64,000 bases of DNA, from contig CM074179.1 in assembly GCA_037179385.1 (NCBI GenBank), positions 70,265,806-70,329,805 of the forward strand. The letters are read 5' to 3'. Shown piece by piece: positions 11,161 through 22,499 of the stretch. The notes beneath the pieces were generated by a model. That model did not search any database and was not told where the DNA came from. It was given only the letters and a program-made list of their open reading frames with translations. A program made the translations under genes and the position numbers. The stretch is from Holothuria scabra (Eukaryota; Echinodermata; Holothuroidea; Aspidochirotida; Holothuriidae). Every line of letters begins with the position of its first letter. Within the stretch, counting starts at the first letter, position 1.

Positions 11161-11500
11161 TAGCTCCCAGGAGAAATTCCCATTGAAACCCTTTGACTCC
11201 CATTAGAACATTCAATGGGACCTAATTGGTTTGAATGGGATTTAATGGGAATCAATGGGACTCCATCAATGTAATGGGTTCTCCATACGATCCCATTGGA
11301 TGATAGCAATTGTGCAGAATGGGTTATAATGGGCCCAATGGGTTTTAACAAGATCCAATGGGACATGTGTTTGGTCCCATTGAAATCAATGGGGTCCAAG
11401 TAAAATCAACAAGAACCCATTGATTCCAGGTAAGTTTACCCATTGGATGCAATGGGGATAAATACTGCATCCTTGTTGAATCTAGTTGGAATTAAATGAG
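11161..11500. repeat. CCCATTG foldback array, copy 1
   Basis: Head CCCAGGAGAAATTCCCATTG, then a dense series of CCCATTG and CAATGGG words in both orientations, so the strand can fold on itself in many registers. A counterpart on the other strand lies at 25640-26208. No coding content. Confidence 0.75.
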
Positions 11501-11620
11501 ACCCACTAGATGTTTAAGTTGATAAGAAGCACGCATACTGGGTGTCATTTTATTGGGGTAGAATTGGTTATAATTGCCACTCAGTGAATCTCGTCGAAAC
11601 CGTTCATTTTATCATGTTTA

Positions 11621-11790
11621 CATGTCCCAGGAGAAAGTTCCAGTTAACACCAGTTCAAAATTTAACTAGTTCCAACTTGTATGAACTGGCCCTCAACAGG
11701 TAACAATTACAGTACATGTGTGGCAAACACCAGTTAAAACCTGATCATTTAACCAGTTGCTTACTGGTATTAAAAGCTGACGTCAACAGG
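11621..11790. repeat. CCAGTT array with the same head word
   Basis: Starts TCCCAGGAGAAAGTTCCAGT, nearly the same head as the CCCATTG array, but the internal repeated word is CCAGTT/AACTGG instead of CCCATTG/CAATGGG. Confidence 0.6.
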
Positions 11791-13606
11791 GACCATCCCC
11801 ATTCAGTGAAGGGAGTTGAAAATGGTTTAACAGCATCACTGGATCAACAGAGATCTCAGGGTAGGCGTAGTTTGCTAACAAGTAGATGTAGTCATAGGGC
11901 TAATGAAACCTACAAACTTGTGTATTCTATCAAGCAAAATATAGTAGCTGGGCTCAGACTGGAGGCGATTAGCTATCAATTTAGTAAAAGTCTTAGCAGC
12001 CGGATGGGGAGGGGGGGGGGCGGTCTGGATTGTGTGTGGGGGGTAAGTGGTGACTACAGGGAAGGAACTGCTTAGTATTCGAACCTTCTAAAAACAAAAT
12101 TGGACCTAAGAGATCTTTGAAACCTTGAAACGGTATTTAAACTTGACATTGTTATCTGGTTAATATGACATTATATAACACATTAGTGTTGGTGTGTCTA
12201 AAATCTCATCTAACTAACCCATCAATACGGTATAATTAATGATAAAAACCACCAGTACTGAGGAACTTGACTAGTCATGCACCGACGATTTTGTATATAA
12301 ATTTTCCAAACAATTACATACACAAATGCAATGAGACAGAAAGCAGAATCTATTCTTTAGCATCATGCATTACTCAAGGATGAAACTCTTTCCCGCATTA
12401 TACAGAATCAATTAATTAAAGTGAATGCTCATGACCAATAAAAAAAAAATGAAAAAAAAAACTTATTCTGATCTACCGATGAGAAAATATCCATGTTTGA
12501 GCAGACACATGAGGAAAAATGACTTGAGTATTGACAATTTGTTGGCTAGTATAGAGGGATATTGCATTTGGGTGAACAAATTGAGTCTAAGCAACAAATG
12601 ACTAAGTTGCTTGCCATGAGAACCTTAATTTTGGGAAAGAAAGTGATGGTGCTGGATTATTTTGAATTACCTATCCTTTTGTATCCATAAATATTTGTTT
12701 TAAAAATATGGCAATTTCCTGTACAACAAATGCAATTCTGCCCTTTAAAGGTTAAGATATAGGCCTACACCATCAAAATAAAAAGGGGTCAAATACCTTA
12801 TTTCCAACATGGTTCAGTGTCATCAAAATAGAAAACAGTAGCAGGTCTCTCTCATGCACACTTCTAAGAGGAGACATGAAATACACGACCTTTTCTACCG
12901 CCCCATACAAATTGGGCGTAAAGGCATAATTTGCATTCACAAAATTCAGAACAAACCTTTGAAGAACTATTATGTTATTATGGCTGTTTTCAATGGGTGA
13001 TGAACTGTCATCATTGTTCTTGTGATTGGTTTCCACTGATTTTAGTAGCAAAACACAAACGTTTTCAGCTAAAGGTCTTGTTCGTAAGTAAAACAAGTGT
13101 CCAGAGGATGAACACCGAATGAGGGAGAAAACATTCATGGAAGAGTAAGAATTACTGGTTTAATAAGAGAGGGAGTGAAGTTTAATTTGGTAAAACACTA
13201 TCCCAGCAGATTGTGCAGAGTCTATCATAAAAGATGCTCTGGCATGTCCGAAGTTTCAGTTTTTACCCTCAAGCATGCAAACTACATAATCACCTAGTTT
13301 GGGGGGAAACATGTGATGGGCATTACCAACCTTTACAAAAATACAACTGCCATTGATGACAGAAGCTGATGATACATGAATAGTGTCTGTAACTTCAGTA
13401 AGGGTTTTAATGTGTGCCACAGCACAGTCAACAGCTTCATCGGCAAAATGATTAACACTAGAAATCCTAACCTTCTTGAACAATATGAAGCATTCTTTGT
13501 TATGTAAAACAATCTTTTGAAGCTAACCAACACTTCCTCTTAATGGTACATATGATGAGATGCTTTTATAGATTCATACTTACTATTCCTTTGATATTTG
13601 TTATAG
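11791..13606. other. non-coding stretch upstream of the BEN-domain exons
   Basis: No gene I can support. It has a G homopolymer near 12008 and poly-A tracts near 12440. Minus-strand open stretches at 12773-13138 and 13256-13483 read like protein in part but match no family I recognise; see rejected items. Further 5' exons of the BEN-domain gene probably lie here or beyond, because the first exon seen starts in mid-codon. Confidence 0.5.
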
Positions 13607-13734
13607 CTACTGAGAAAGAATTGGATCAGAAAATCTCATGTACAAGAGTCAGGGTTCCAAAAATACTGGATACAAGTGTGGAATCCTCTTCAGAAGATGA
13701 GATTCCTGCACAGAGTGCTGTTTTCAAAGATAGG
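13607..13734 (+). CDS. BEN-domain gene, exon a (acidic segment)
   Basis: Acceptor TTTGTTATAG before 13607 and donor AGG|GTAGGT after 13734. Begins with the last two bases of a codon and ends on a codon boundary. It encodes a short segment with the acidic patch ESSSEDEIPAQS. No domain recognised in it. Confidence 0.55.
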
Positions 13735-16320
13735 GTAGGTATTCTTTTTCCGTGGCTTTAATTGCTTCCCAAATACAGGACTGTGGCTTTGGGACAAATG
13801 AATTGATTGATGTTTTCCTTTGTTTGAATCATTCTGCAATGATCAGCTTGAAAAATTATATCAACCAATCATTATCTTGCCCACTGCCCAAGTACATGAT
13901 CCCTGATATTGTAACTGGAGAGGAGTATTTATCATGGTCCTGATAGTCATGGCTGGAAAAAACTAGCAATTGGGAAAGCTCATTGCAGAGAAAGTTTGGT
14001 ATTTTGAGGGAAATTTGACTGGTTTTGAATATGTAATTATGGGCATGTGACGATGAGGATGCTTTTCAGACTCCGTATGTTTGGGGAGCACGTATCGTTT
14101 TGAGGGGGTAATCTGTTAATATTGGATAGATGCGGCTCGACTTCTTAGTGTGGACAAACACTGCGTGTTACGTGACAGAGCCATTACGGCATCGATGAAA
14201 GTTTGCATATGAACAGGTAGCACATTTGAGGAATGCGTTCCAGGGACGTGCTGTTCTTTGCTGGGTGTGGACTGGCTTGCTTACTGCTGCCCAGGTCGTT
14301 GATAAGTTAACATCACTGTACTGTAAGGGTTAGGCCTACAATGGCTAGATAACCGAGGCTACCAAGTATCTTTGGAGGCAGGGTGTTATGTTGGGCTTTT
14401 TCGCAGCTGAAATTCAGTTTGTACATCGTTTTGAGAGGTGCTCCGATGTTATGGTGCGAAAGAGAAGAGTCCTTCGGGCAACGCCGGTAGGGGGCAGTCA
14501 GTCATTTAAGTTCACGTTAGTAACTGCTCTTTCATTGTATTTGCACTAAAAGGGAAGATGGGTCCCAAAATTAGTTGGGGTTCTTTAGTTGAACTTTTCT
14601 CGTTACAGAAAGGGTCAGGAATGGGTGGTTGGAGTGAATTGGAGTTTCCAGAACTCACCCCCCCCCCATCGCTTTTAAACGGATTGTTGTTCATTTTTGT
14701 TTATTGATGTTTGATAAGTTTGGGGAGAAAAAGATAGTTGTAGAGTGTTTTGTTAATCTTCATTGTAAGTATGCAACCGGGAATTTGAAGTAAGTGGATG
14801 AGAAATGTTATTTATCCCAGTACGAGCTCAATATTTCGAAAAATTTAGGGTGTCCATGTTTGGGCTGTGGGGAGGATGCATACTCAACTGTATATCAAAA
14901 GTCGTTGCTATAGTCCTTTAAAGGGGTGATGCGGTATGATATGCCATGTGTAATTATTGCGTCATGTAATCCTGCATGCTCACTACAAAATTATCAAATT
15001 ACTGAATTACTGTGGATCAAATTGCCGTTTGTTGTTAATAATAGAAGTCGGAATGTTTTGATGTGTAGTATGTCTTGGGTGTGGTCTTGTGACATGGTTT
15101 GTTGTTACTTATGTGCAAGGGAAGTGAGATGAAAAGAGTGGTGTATAAAGCATACAAATGCTTTAGTACACAGTTTACTGGGACTATTTCTGTATAATAC
15201 CTTACATAGGGTGTACCATTTTACGTTGTACCTGAGTTGGGGGATTGTCAGGGGAATTTCCACGCCTGCGTTTCGTCTCATAATTTCGAAAGACGCCAGA
15301 GCGGGTGACAGACCACGTGGAGCGAAGACACGTTATGCTTTGTATCGCTGAATGCATTTTTGAACTTTTACTTTTACCAGTGGTCCAATTCAGACAGTTT
15401 GTTGCTTCTGTCAAAACTGGGAAAACGGAAAACAATAGGGCGTTTGTTTTGTCTGTTGGTCGTTTAGTCAAAGATTCAAAAGCATGGTAAAGCGGTGACA
15501 GTCTGAACCCCCGTTACGAATTCTTTTTTTAGTTTACAGACCCCATGGCGAGACAAAAGCCGATATTGTGATATGGGTCAGTTGAGTTAGGGAGTAATTG
15601 AACCGGCCGACTTTTTTTTTCTGTATTGAATTCTTAAGAGTTGTTTCCTTAGTTACTGCATGTTTATCTAGATGAGGTCAATCAAGAAAGACTTGTATCA
15701 TTTAGTTCAATAAGTATAATATATTTTTTCTTTCTAACACGGATAAATCCACTTTGGCTATTTTGTTTTTTTTTTTTTGTGTACAATTTGACAAGTAGTA
15801 CTGAACCCGGATATCCTTAGAAAAATCGTTACATTTGAAACCCGCTTGTTACAGTGCAGTCTTCGGGAAATTTTGATTTGCTTGCTGGGAAATTTGATTT
15901 GTTTGCAGGTAAATATACATTTTTTTCCCAGCCCTGCTGATAGTAATACATAAGTCTGATTGCATGAGAGTAACCTGTGCCCATCTACTGTAACAGGTAA
16001 AAATCAGACTTTGAGATGTTTTTACTGATTAATGAGTGTTTGGGGCAAAATTCAAATGCTTTTTAGGGTTCAACTTCATCTTTTGATCACTTAAGAACCA
16101 CATATTTTGACGGAAATGTCACCAGGTTGCTACGAATAAATAAAATTATTACAGATATATCAAAGCTTGATTTGTGCTTAGACAACTCATTTAAAGAACA
16201 AACCATACTGCATTCCTGTATAGTATAAACCATACGATTGTACTCCTGTTTTGTCTTACGTAGACTTTCCGTGTGAAGAGAGTTGTCTCTCTCAGTTTGT
16301 GGTCTTTTTTTAATTTTCAG
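13735..16320. other. intron of the BEN-domain gene
   Basis: No repeat family identified with confidence. Contains a CCCCCCCC tract near 14659 and AT-rich stretches; open frames at 14926-15490 occur on both strands and match nothing I know. Confidence 0.5.
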
Positions 16321-16623
16321 AAAGAAAAAAAGAAGGTCAAGCAGTCATCTTTAAGTAGAAGCCTTGAAGGTATACTGGCAGAAAAGGTGGCCAAGAAAAA
16401 ATTATCGCCATTCTTTCAACAACCTTGCAGCGGCATTTCTGAAGCTTCTAAAACATGTTCATGTGGAACACAGGCCAAATATGAAGCTGCCAAAAGCGGT
16501 ACAGGGATTCTGAAGCAGAAAATGCTGAACTCAAATCTTCATTGAAGGAAATGAAGGAGCAGAAGGCGACCTACCTACATCTCAACAAAGAAGAACTTTA
16601 ACAGCTGCTCGAGAAGCTGAAAG
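16321..16623 (+). pseudogene. BEN-domain gene, exon b (coiled coil, frameshift and stop)
   Basis: Acceptor TTTAATTTTCAG, donor AAAG|GTGTTT. The first part reads KEKKKVKQSSLSRSLEGIL and so on to QAKYEAAK. The frame then shifts: from AAAA at 16492-16495 the sequence makes sense only one frame over (KRYRDSEAENAELKSSLKEM, then KEQKATYLHLNKEEL), a clear coiled coil. In that frame TAA stands at 16599-16601 where CAA would give Gln, followed by QLLEKLKG and a phase that fits the next exon exactly. Confidence 0.62.
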
Positions 16624-18100
16624 GTGTTTTATAACAACTAAAATAATCTTTCCTTTATTTCAGTTTAATCTGGAACTTTTGAAGTTGGCAGCTACAGGCG
16701 GTACCAGATATTTACTGGTATCTGACTCTTCCAGCACTATGGTTGTTAAGTATGGTACTATAGGTTCTATGTCTACAGATTTTCATAACCAGACTTAAAA
16801 CCGCTTTTTTGTGTCCCCTGAACTATGGTTTGTTTAGAGACTACTGTGAGTGGCTGTTCTTCTGGATACAGTAGGTTCTATGTATCATTGACTGCAAAAA
16901 TCAAATTGAAGGGAGAAGGGTGGCTAATCATTGGATCAGTCTAGCATGTTCATGGAAATAACCCCATATTCATTTGGACCAAAATGCCCACAAAAAACGG
17001 GGGTGATATAGACGCTAAAGCTCCCCCCCTCCCAGCTCTTCACTGTCCCTACGTACTGTACATGCTCGTCCATATAAGCCTGGTACCCTTTTGATCATTA
17101 GACAACCATCCAAACTGAAAGTTCCTGTATGCTTTGTAAAACATCTTAATGTGACAGGAATGTAATGTAAGTGCACTTAGGTCCACATGCTAGAGGTTGG
17201 TGACAATGTAGGACTTCTTGGCAAAATTTAAAGTGAGGAATTCCCCCTGCCTATTATGGTACGTTTATGTATGCTGATGTACTGTAAATTTTGATGTCAT
17301 ACTGAAAGTTGAAATTGATTGAGTTCAAGGTTGTTTGAAATACCCAAACAAAATATCCTAGGTAAATCCCTGTGCCATATTGGACCTGAACATAGAAATC
17401 TGTCATTCAAAATTTAGCAAGCAATTGTGATTAGCATAATCATTACCATTTTTGTCACTGTGTGTATTGGTTAGTTAGATGAAATTTAATGACACACCGA
17501 CACTAATGTGTTATATCAACTTGGTAAATATATCAGGTTTAAATACAATTGCAAGGTTTCAAAGATCATAAAACCCAATTCTGGCCTCAAAAAATTGAAA
17601 TGCGAAGCAAGCACCCCTTTTAGTGGCCTCTTACGACAGTTGGGAATAACCATGGGCATATTCTACAACCCGCAACCCACAAGGGGTCCATCTATGGAGG
17701 AAAATAATCGCTTTTGTGGAGCCGACAGCCCGCCAGTCATAAAATGAGTAAACGGTCTTAGGTGTGCATTTCATGGGTGGGCAGTCGAAGACAAACTGCC
17801 CAATACACACGACCACCTCATCCTACCTGGATGCAGTTTAACTAATACCCAGAACGTCCTTTGTCTGTAAACCCAGATGATCATGAACCCATGGGGCAAT
17901 GTAGTTGATGGCCCTGAATTCTATTTTATTTGGAGGTAATTTAAACTGCTGTATTGAGAGATGATATCAGCTTACTAACACTGCAGAGCGGAAGCTATTT
18001 TTAGACCCTGGAACAGTGTGTTTAGTTTGAGAAATTTTAATATTAATTTTACTAGTTTTGATTGGTATAGTACAATATTAATTTCAATTGATTGTTGCAG
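16624..18100. other. intron of the BEN-domain gene, with a possible repeat at 17.6 kb
   Basis: Around 17605-17690 the words TTTTAGTGGCCTCTTACGAC and GGGCATATTCTAC look like a dispersed invertebrate repeat, but I cannot name it. The rest is AT-rich non-coding sequence. Confidence 0.4.
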
Positions 18101-18228
18101 GGAAAGCTTCTATGAAGCCAAAAGGAGAGAAGAAAGAGGCAATTACATCTGCCTTTGTCGTAGATTCAGAACCAGAAATAATGGAGGACCAGTGTAGCAG
18201 TGTGAAGTATGATGCAGTTGATGGCAAG
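18101..18228 (+). CDS. BEN-domain gene, exon c (linker)
   Basis: Acceptor TTGATTGTTGCAG, donor GGCAAG|GTAAAG. Starts with two bases completing the codon begun by the single G that ends exon b, then 42 codons, open throughout: Lys-rich at first (KASMKPKGEKKEAITSAF), then acidic. It ends on a codon boundary. Confidence 0.6.
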
Positions 18229-19542
18229 GTAAAGATTTCTAAAGTAAATTAAATTTAGTTTTGGTACGGTACAGCATGATTATGAAAGCATTACTTTTAT
18301 CATCCTATTTCAGTACTGTGTCCAGATGTCATGTGTTATGTACATTTCCAACACTCTTAAGGGTTGGTTTTAGGTTTGTTGTCATCCCACACAATTCCAA
18401 TAAAATAAAGATGGTATTTACAGTGGATAGTTTTAATCTTGAGGCACTGCGCTGTGCAAATAAATTGAATGTGTTATTATGGGACCCAAGTAAGCTGCAA
18501 TAATTTAGTTCAAAGGGAAGATGTGCCTACAGTAGTGGTAAAGGATTCTGGTGTAGTGGTGTACTACAAACTGCATTCTGTCTGTCAAATATAGTTTCCT
18601 GAAGACGGTTTAATTCGGAAGATGACCACTTACCCCTTGGCTTGTGTTGCAAATCAGTTAATAAATTGTGGGCCACACTGCCCCTTACCAAAAATTGTCA
18701 CATGCTGTTGAATGAAGAAATTGTAAGCAAATCTGGTCTCCAGTGAGCTTGAGCAACATACAAGCTATGGAATTTAGAATTGGACTGAGGTATTCCCAGC
18801 CTGTTATAAGAAACTTGTTACTGTACTTACAAATTGACAACAAGTGTGTAAAGTAACACCTATATGTTGATGTGTTTTGGTAAACATTTAAAAACAGAGC
18901 TTGGAGATGGCAAAGAATGCTACTGCTGTAGGAACATTACTATGTAGGATTCAGTTTAACACAACATGTTCAAACTTGCTGGTGAATCTTGACAATAAAT
19001 GTTATAACTATATCAATAACTCTATCTATAACTGTCTATATATCTTTTTTAAATGGGTTGGAATATTCAGCAACTTCAATAACTTCAAAAAAGGGAAAGA
19101 ATCATCTTTCCTCCCCTACAATATTACTGCCCTTTGATCTTTTGTGCCCGTGCCATTAATGTTGTTGCATGTGAAATTTTTGTTGTCGATACCGGGAAGT
19201 AAATTTCTTCAACGGCCAAATGATATTGCGATATCGTGAGAGTATAATCTTTCATTACAACCTCCTTATAAGATCCTTTTCTTCTCTTTTGTCTATTCAA
19301 GTGTAAAAGGAGTGATAGCTTCTTAAAAATTGTATGCCAAGTCTCATGAAGTTTTTGCTCAAGTTTGCCAGGCAGTTATGTTCATGAATTTTAACGATAT
19401 TATTCGTGCCATTTCATAAACGATATCACCACCAAGGTAACATGTCGATAGTTTTTGCCAAAATCGTTATATCGTGACAACATTAATTGCCATAAATGCA
19501 AGGAGACTGATTTGACCTAATTGTAAATAATTCTTCCTGTAG
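18229..19542. other. intron of the BEN-domain gene
   Basis: AT-rich sequence without recognised repeats or exons. Confidence 0.5.
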
Positions 19543-19731
19543 GTTTGCATTGGGAGGGACATCTTCATCTCTGAGTTGCAATGGAATATTGCAGAGGCCC
19601 AGAAAACTAAGTCCCTCTTAGCGAAGAACTTGGCGGTGAGTGTTCGGGGGACGACTGTTTTGAAGGATAGGTCTGTAAAAGGAAGAGTGTATCCTCGTTT
19701 CAAGGATCAAAGAGAAGCACGATCTCTCTGA
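19543..19731 (+). CDS. BEN-domain gene, terminal exon (BEN domain)
   Basis: Acceptor TTCTTCCTGTAG, then VCIGRDIFISELQWNIAEAQ, KTKSLLAKNLAVSVRG, TTVLKDRSVKGR. This is the BEN signature: an I-x-R/K start, a helix, a KL-A-V-W/R-G-like segment, and L-x-x-R-S-V-x-G. The frame stops at TGA 19729-19731, sooner than a BEN domain normally ends. One frame over, DLSEPQLAECNQSL continues with the spacing of the usual last helix (L-S/T-P-x-K-L-x-x), so the ending is probably frame-shifted. The domain call is from motif memory, not a search. Confidence 0.65.
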   Translation, partial: VCIGRDIFISELQWNIAEAQKTKSLLAKNLAVSVRGTTVLKDRSVKGRVYPRFKDQREARSL

Positions 19732-20391
19732 GCCCCAGTTAGCTGAATGCAATCAAAGCTTAGTACCCATTCCATCATGACAAGATTTCAATAAGAATCT
19801 TGAAAAAACTTTTTATCTAAGTTCAGTTACGGCTCAGTCATGCACACAATGCTCTGATCCATCTGCAACATAACAAGACTTCCTGACTCTTCATTCAAAG
19901 ATCACAGTCATGCGGTGAGGACACTCTCTCACCCAACACATTGCACCAGTCTCCTACTTTATTCAGGTGAGATGACATGGTTTCATGCAAGTTTCAAAAA
20001 AGTAGCTGGATTCCCTCGTTTGCAATATTTTCTGAAGTTGGGCTGATGGTGACTACAAGCACTCACCTAACTTTTAAAATAACAATTGGTACTTTTCAAG
20101 CTTTTCTTTACAGATTTTCTTGACCTAAACTAATAGATTTAGGAAAAGCAAGCAATATTTTCGGAGTGACATATAACTGGTTTCAGGAAAAATGAAAATG
20201 TTTGCAATTGTCTGTTCTTTTTTTGCATTTTATGAAATTAACTGTTTGTGCATTTCATTCCAAGCAATCCAGTGTACTAACTTCTCTGTGCCAAAATGTC
20301 AACCGTAATGGAAATAAAGTACATGAAATAATCAAACCTGAACATTTCCCATTTTACAATAAGTGTGTTCATGAATGCAAAATATTTCTTC
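19732..20391. other. sequence between BEN-domain gene and Penelope-like element
   Basis: No gene or repeat recognised; it would contain any 3' UTR of the BEN-domain gene. Confidence 0.5.
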
Positions 20392-20501
20392 CCCGTCGAA
20401 ACTACCCATGGTGACATCGAATGAAGATTCGGTACGCTTGCACCATGGTGTTCAACGTTGAACAGCATAGTTTTCTTTGTGTGGAAGATAATATGCCTTT
20501 C
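20392..20501 (-). repeat. 110-bp inverted duplication of RT sequence
   Basis: Reverse complement of 20722-20831 with few mismatches. The minus strand reads ERHIIFHTKKTMLFNVE, as in the element's own RT (ERHIIFYRKKTMLFNVE). It directly abuts the point where the element's forward coding sequence starts. Confidence 0.88.
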
Positions 20502-21030
20502 TAGTATACTAGAACGGATAAATTCAAAAATCAAACAATCTATAGGTTACAAGCAATGGAAGAACACAAGTGAAGTCATAGACTGGTTTAGTGAAATACA
20601 CGACAAAAACCAACAATCGTTCATTGCTTTTGACGTTTGTGAGTTTTACCACTCAATTACTGCCGACCTCCTCAACGAGGCTTTAGACTTTGCATCAAAC
20701 TACACAGACATACCAGCATTCGAAAGGCATATTATCTTCTATAGAAAGAAAACTATGCTGTTCAACGTTGAAACACCATGGTGCAAGCGTACCGAATCTT
20801 TATTCGATGTCACCATGGGTAGTTTCGACGGTGCTGAAACTTGTGAACTAATAGGATTGTACCTCCTATCACAACTTCAGCATATTAACATGGATGTCGG
20901 CCTATACAGAGACGACGGTTTGGCTGTTTGCAAAGCAGCACCAAGGCAGAAAGAAAAATTAAAGAAAGAAATATGCAAGAAATTCTCAAAAAACAAGCTT
21001 AAAATAGAAATTGAAGCAAACAAAAAATAG
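20502..21030 (+). pseudogene. Penelope-like RT, C-terminal half
   Basis: Reads SILERINSKIKQSIGYKQW at the start, then AFDVCEFYHSITADLLNEAL (RT motif A type), FDVTMGSFDGAETCELIGLY, and LYRDDGLAV, the catalytic DD box in its Penelope form. It ends KIEIEANKK and a stop. In related elements the frame continues directly as NFLD, so a one-base loss at the A run near 21023-21028 splits the ORF. The upstream RT fingers are absent. The element is therefore incapable of encoding a full RT. Confidence 0.9.
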
Positions 21031-22004
21031 TGAACTTCTTAGACCTTACCCCTGATCTTAGCACAAGCACATACAAGCCATACATGAAGCCAAACAACAC
21101 CCCTCTCTATGTGCACAAACAGAGCAACCACCCCTCACTTATCATAAAGAACATCCCAGAAAGCATCAACAGGAGACTATCCAACATTTCTTCCGACGAA
21201 AACACATTCAACGCATCATCGCCCGTATACCAAGAAGCATTACAAAGAAGCGGCTATGGGTACAACCTAAAGTACGAGACCCAACCCCCTAGCACCAGTC
21301 ATTCCAAGGGAGCCCCGAAACGAAGACGAAATAGGAACATATGCTGGTTCAACCCCCCGTTTAGTGACAGTGTCACAACCAACATTGGCAAGAAATTCTT
21401 TAACCTCTTGGACAGCTGCTTCCCACCTGGGCACAAACTACATACTTTACTCAACAGGAACACGGTGAAACTGAGTTACAGCTGCATGGCAATCATAGAC
21501 CAAATCATATCATCGCACAAAAAATACATACTGGCGAAACAGGAAGTACAACCAGCAACGCGAAGCAACTGCAATTGCAGAAAGCAAAGTGAGTGCCCAT
21601 TGGAAGGCAACTGCCCCACGAACGACATTGTGTACCAAGCAACTGTAACACGCCACGACAACAACAACGAAGAAACATACATTGGTCTAACAGAGAACAC
21701 ATTCAAAACAAGATACACCGCCCACAAGTCTAGCTTTAAACACAAAGACAAAAGAAACGCAACTACACTCAGTGAATACATCTGGAAACTAAAGGATACA
21801 AATGTAGAACACTCCGTTAAATGGAAACTAATGAACAAAGCTCGAGCATACTCCACTTCATCTAAAACTTGTAATCTCTGTCTGGAAGAAAAGTTCTTCA
21901 TTATACTCAAACATTCCTTAGCAACTCTTAATAAAAGAAACGAACTGGTTAGCTCTTGTAGACACAGGAACAAACATCTACTGTGTAATTATTCTAATAG
22001 GTAA
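21030..22004 (+). pseudogene. Penelope-like linker and GIY-YIG endonuclease
   Basis: Continues the same element in a shifted frame: NFLDLTPDLSTSTYKPY (end of RT), then a conserved linker (NICWFNPPFSDSVTTNIGKK, KLSYSCM). A Cys motif C-x-C-x5-C-x5-C (CNCRKQSECPLEGNC) precedes the GIY-YIG domain: IVYQATV, TYIGLTENTFKTRYTAHKSS with the catalytic-type Tyr and Arg, and the C-terminal CNLCLEEKFFI and LNKRNELVSSCRH. In Penelope-like elements this endonuclease nicks the target for priming. This half is intact to its stop. Confidence 0.9.
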
Positions 22005-22133
22005 TGTATCTTGGCTCGCTGTACACCGTTCGTGCCTGTTCACATCGAACACGGAACGAACACGTGCTTAAAAACGGACACGTTCAAAAGCAGCGAACAT
22101 ATACGTATTTAACGTTATTGACATCATTCTACT

Positions 22134-22200
22134 TCAGGCTTCTGAGGAGTGAGGACCTACACTATTCGCCCTTACGAAACAGTTCTGTAAATCTATGTTG
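22134..22200 (+). ncRNA. hammerhead ribozyme-like fold in the element's 3' region
   Basis: Core boxes are in the right order: CTGAGGA (22142-22148), stem II GTGAGG (22149-22154) pairing with CCTTAC (22170-22175), GAA (22176-22178), and stem III ACAG/CTGT (22179-22182 with 22185-22188) closed by TT. GTA ends at 22189, the expected cleavage position. Stem I (GGCTT with AATCT) has one mismatch and is the weakest part. Hammerhead ribozymes with very short stem III are a known feature of Penelope-like elements. Activity is not shown by sequence. Confidence 0.68.
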
Positions 22201-22303
22201 TAAGAACTTATTGCAACCTTTCCAATATTACAGCTCCCTTCACAGGGTTGAGCACTTTACCATTGCCTGGTTGACATTACTAATTAATTTTTACTGAAAC
22301 GGT

Positions 22304-22492
<189 letters not shown>

Positions 22493-22499
22493 ATACCAT

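Larger units (their letters stand above)
13607..19731 (+). pseudogene. BEN-domain gene with coding lesions (four exons seen)
   Basis: Four exons with matching splice phases: 13607-13734, 16321-16623, 18101-18228 and 19543-19731. Joined, they give an acidic/Ser-rich stretch, a Lys-rich segment, a Glu/Lys-rich coiled coil, a short linker, and a C-terminal BEN domain. BEN domains bind DNA and often act in transcriptional repression. The coiled coil-BEN order resembles BEND5/NACC-type proteins. Two lesions break exon 2 (a 1-base frame change near 16492 and TAA at 16599-16601) and the last exon appears to shift frame near its end. Either this is a decayed gene with introns intact or the assembly carries errors. 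The 5' end is not seen. Confidence 0.68.
20502..22300 (+). mobile_element. Penelope-like retroelement, 5' truncated
   Basis: Contains the C-terminal half of a Penelope-type RT, a linker, a Cys-rich motif and a GIY-YIG endonuclease, then about 300 bp of 3' sequence with a hammerhead-like fold, ending against an (AT)n tract. Single retroelement ORF broken by a one-base frame change at 21028-21030. The 5' half of the RT is missing and replaced by a short inverted copy of internal sequence, a known kind of Penelope-like 5' structure. Confidence 0.9.

Noticed and set aside
12773..13533. Minus-strand gene with frames of 121, 75 and 66 codons
   Set aside because: The frames overlap one another, no splice phase links them well, and no family motif is recognisable. 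A protein search would settle it; a hit to a transposon protein would change this call.
17590..17700. Possible named retroelement end (GCCTCTTACGAC word)
   Set aside because: The wording feels familiar from invertebrate repeats but I cannot tie it to a family, so it is only noted as a possible repeat within the intron.
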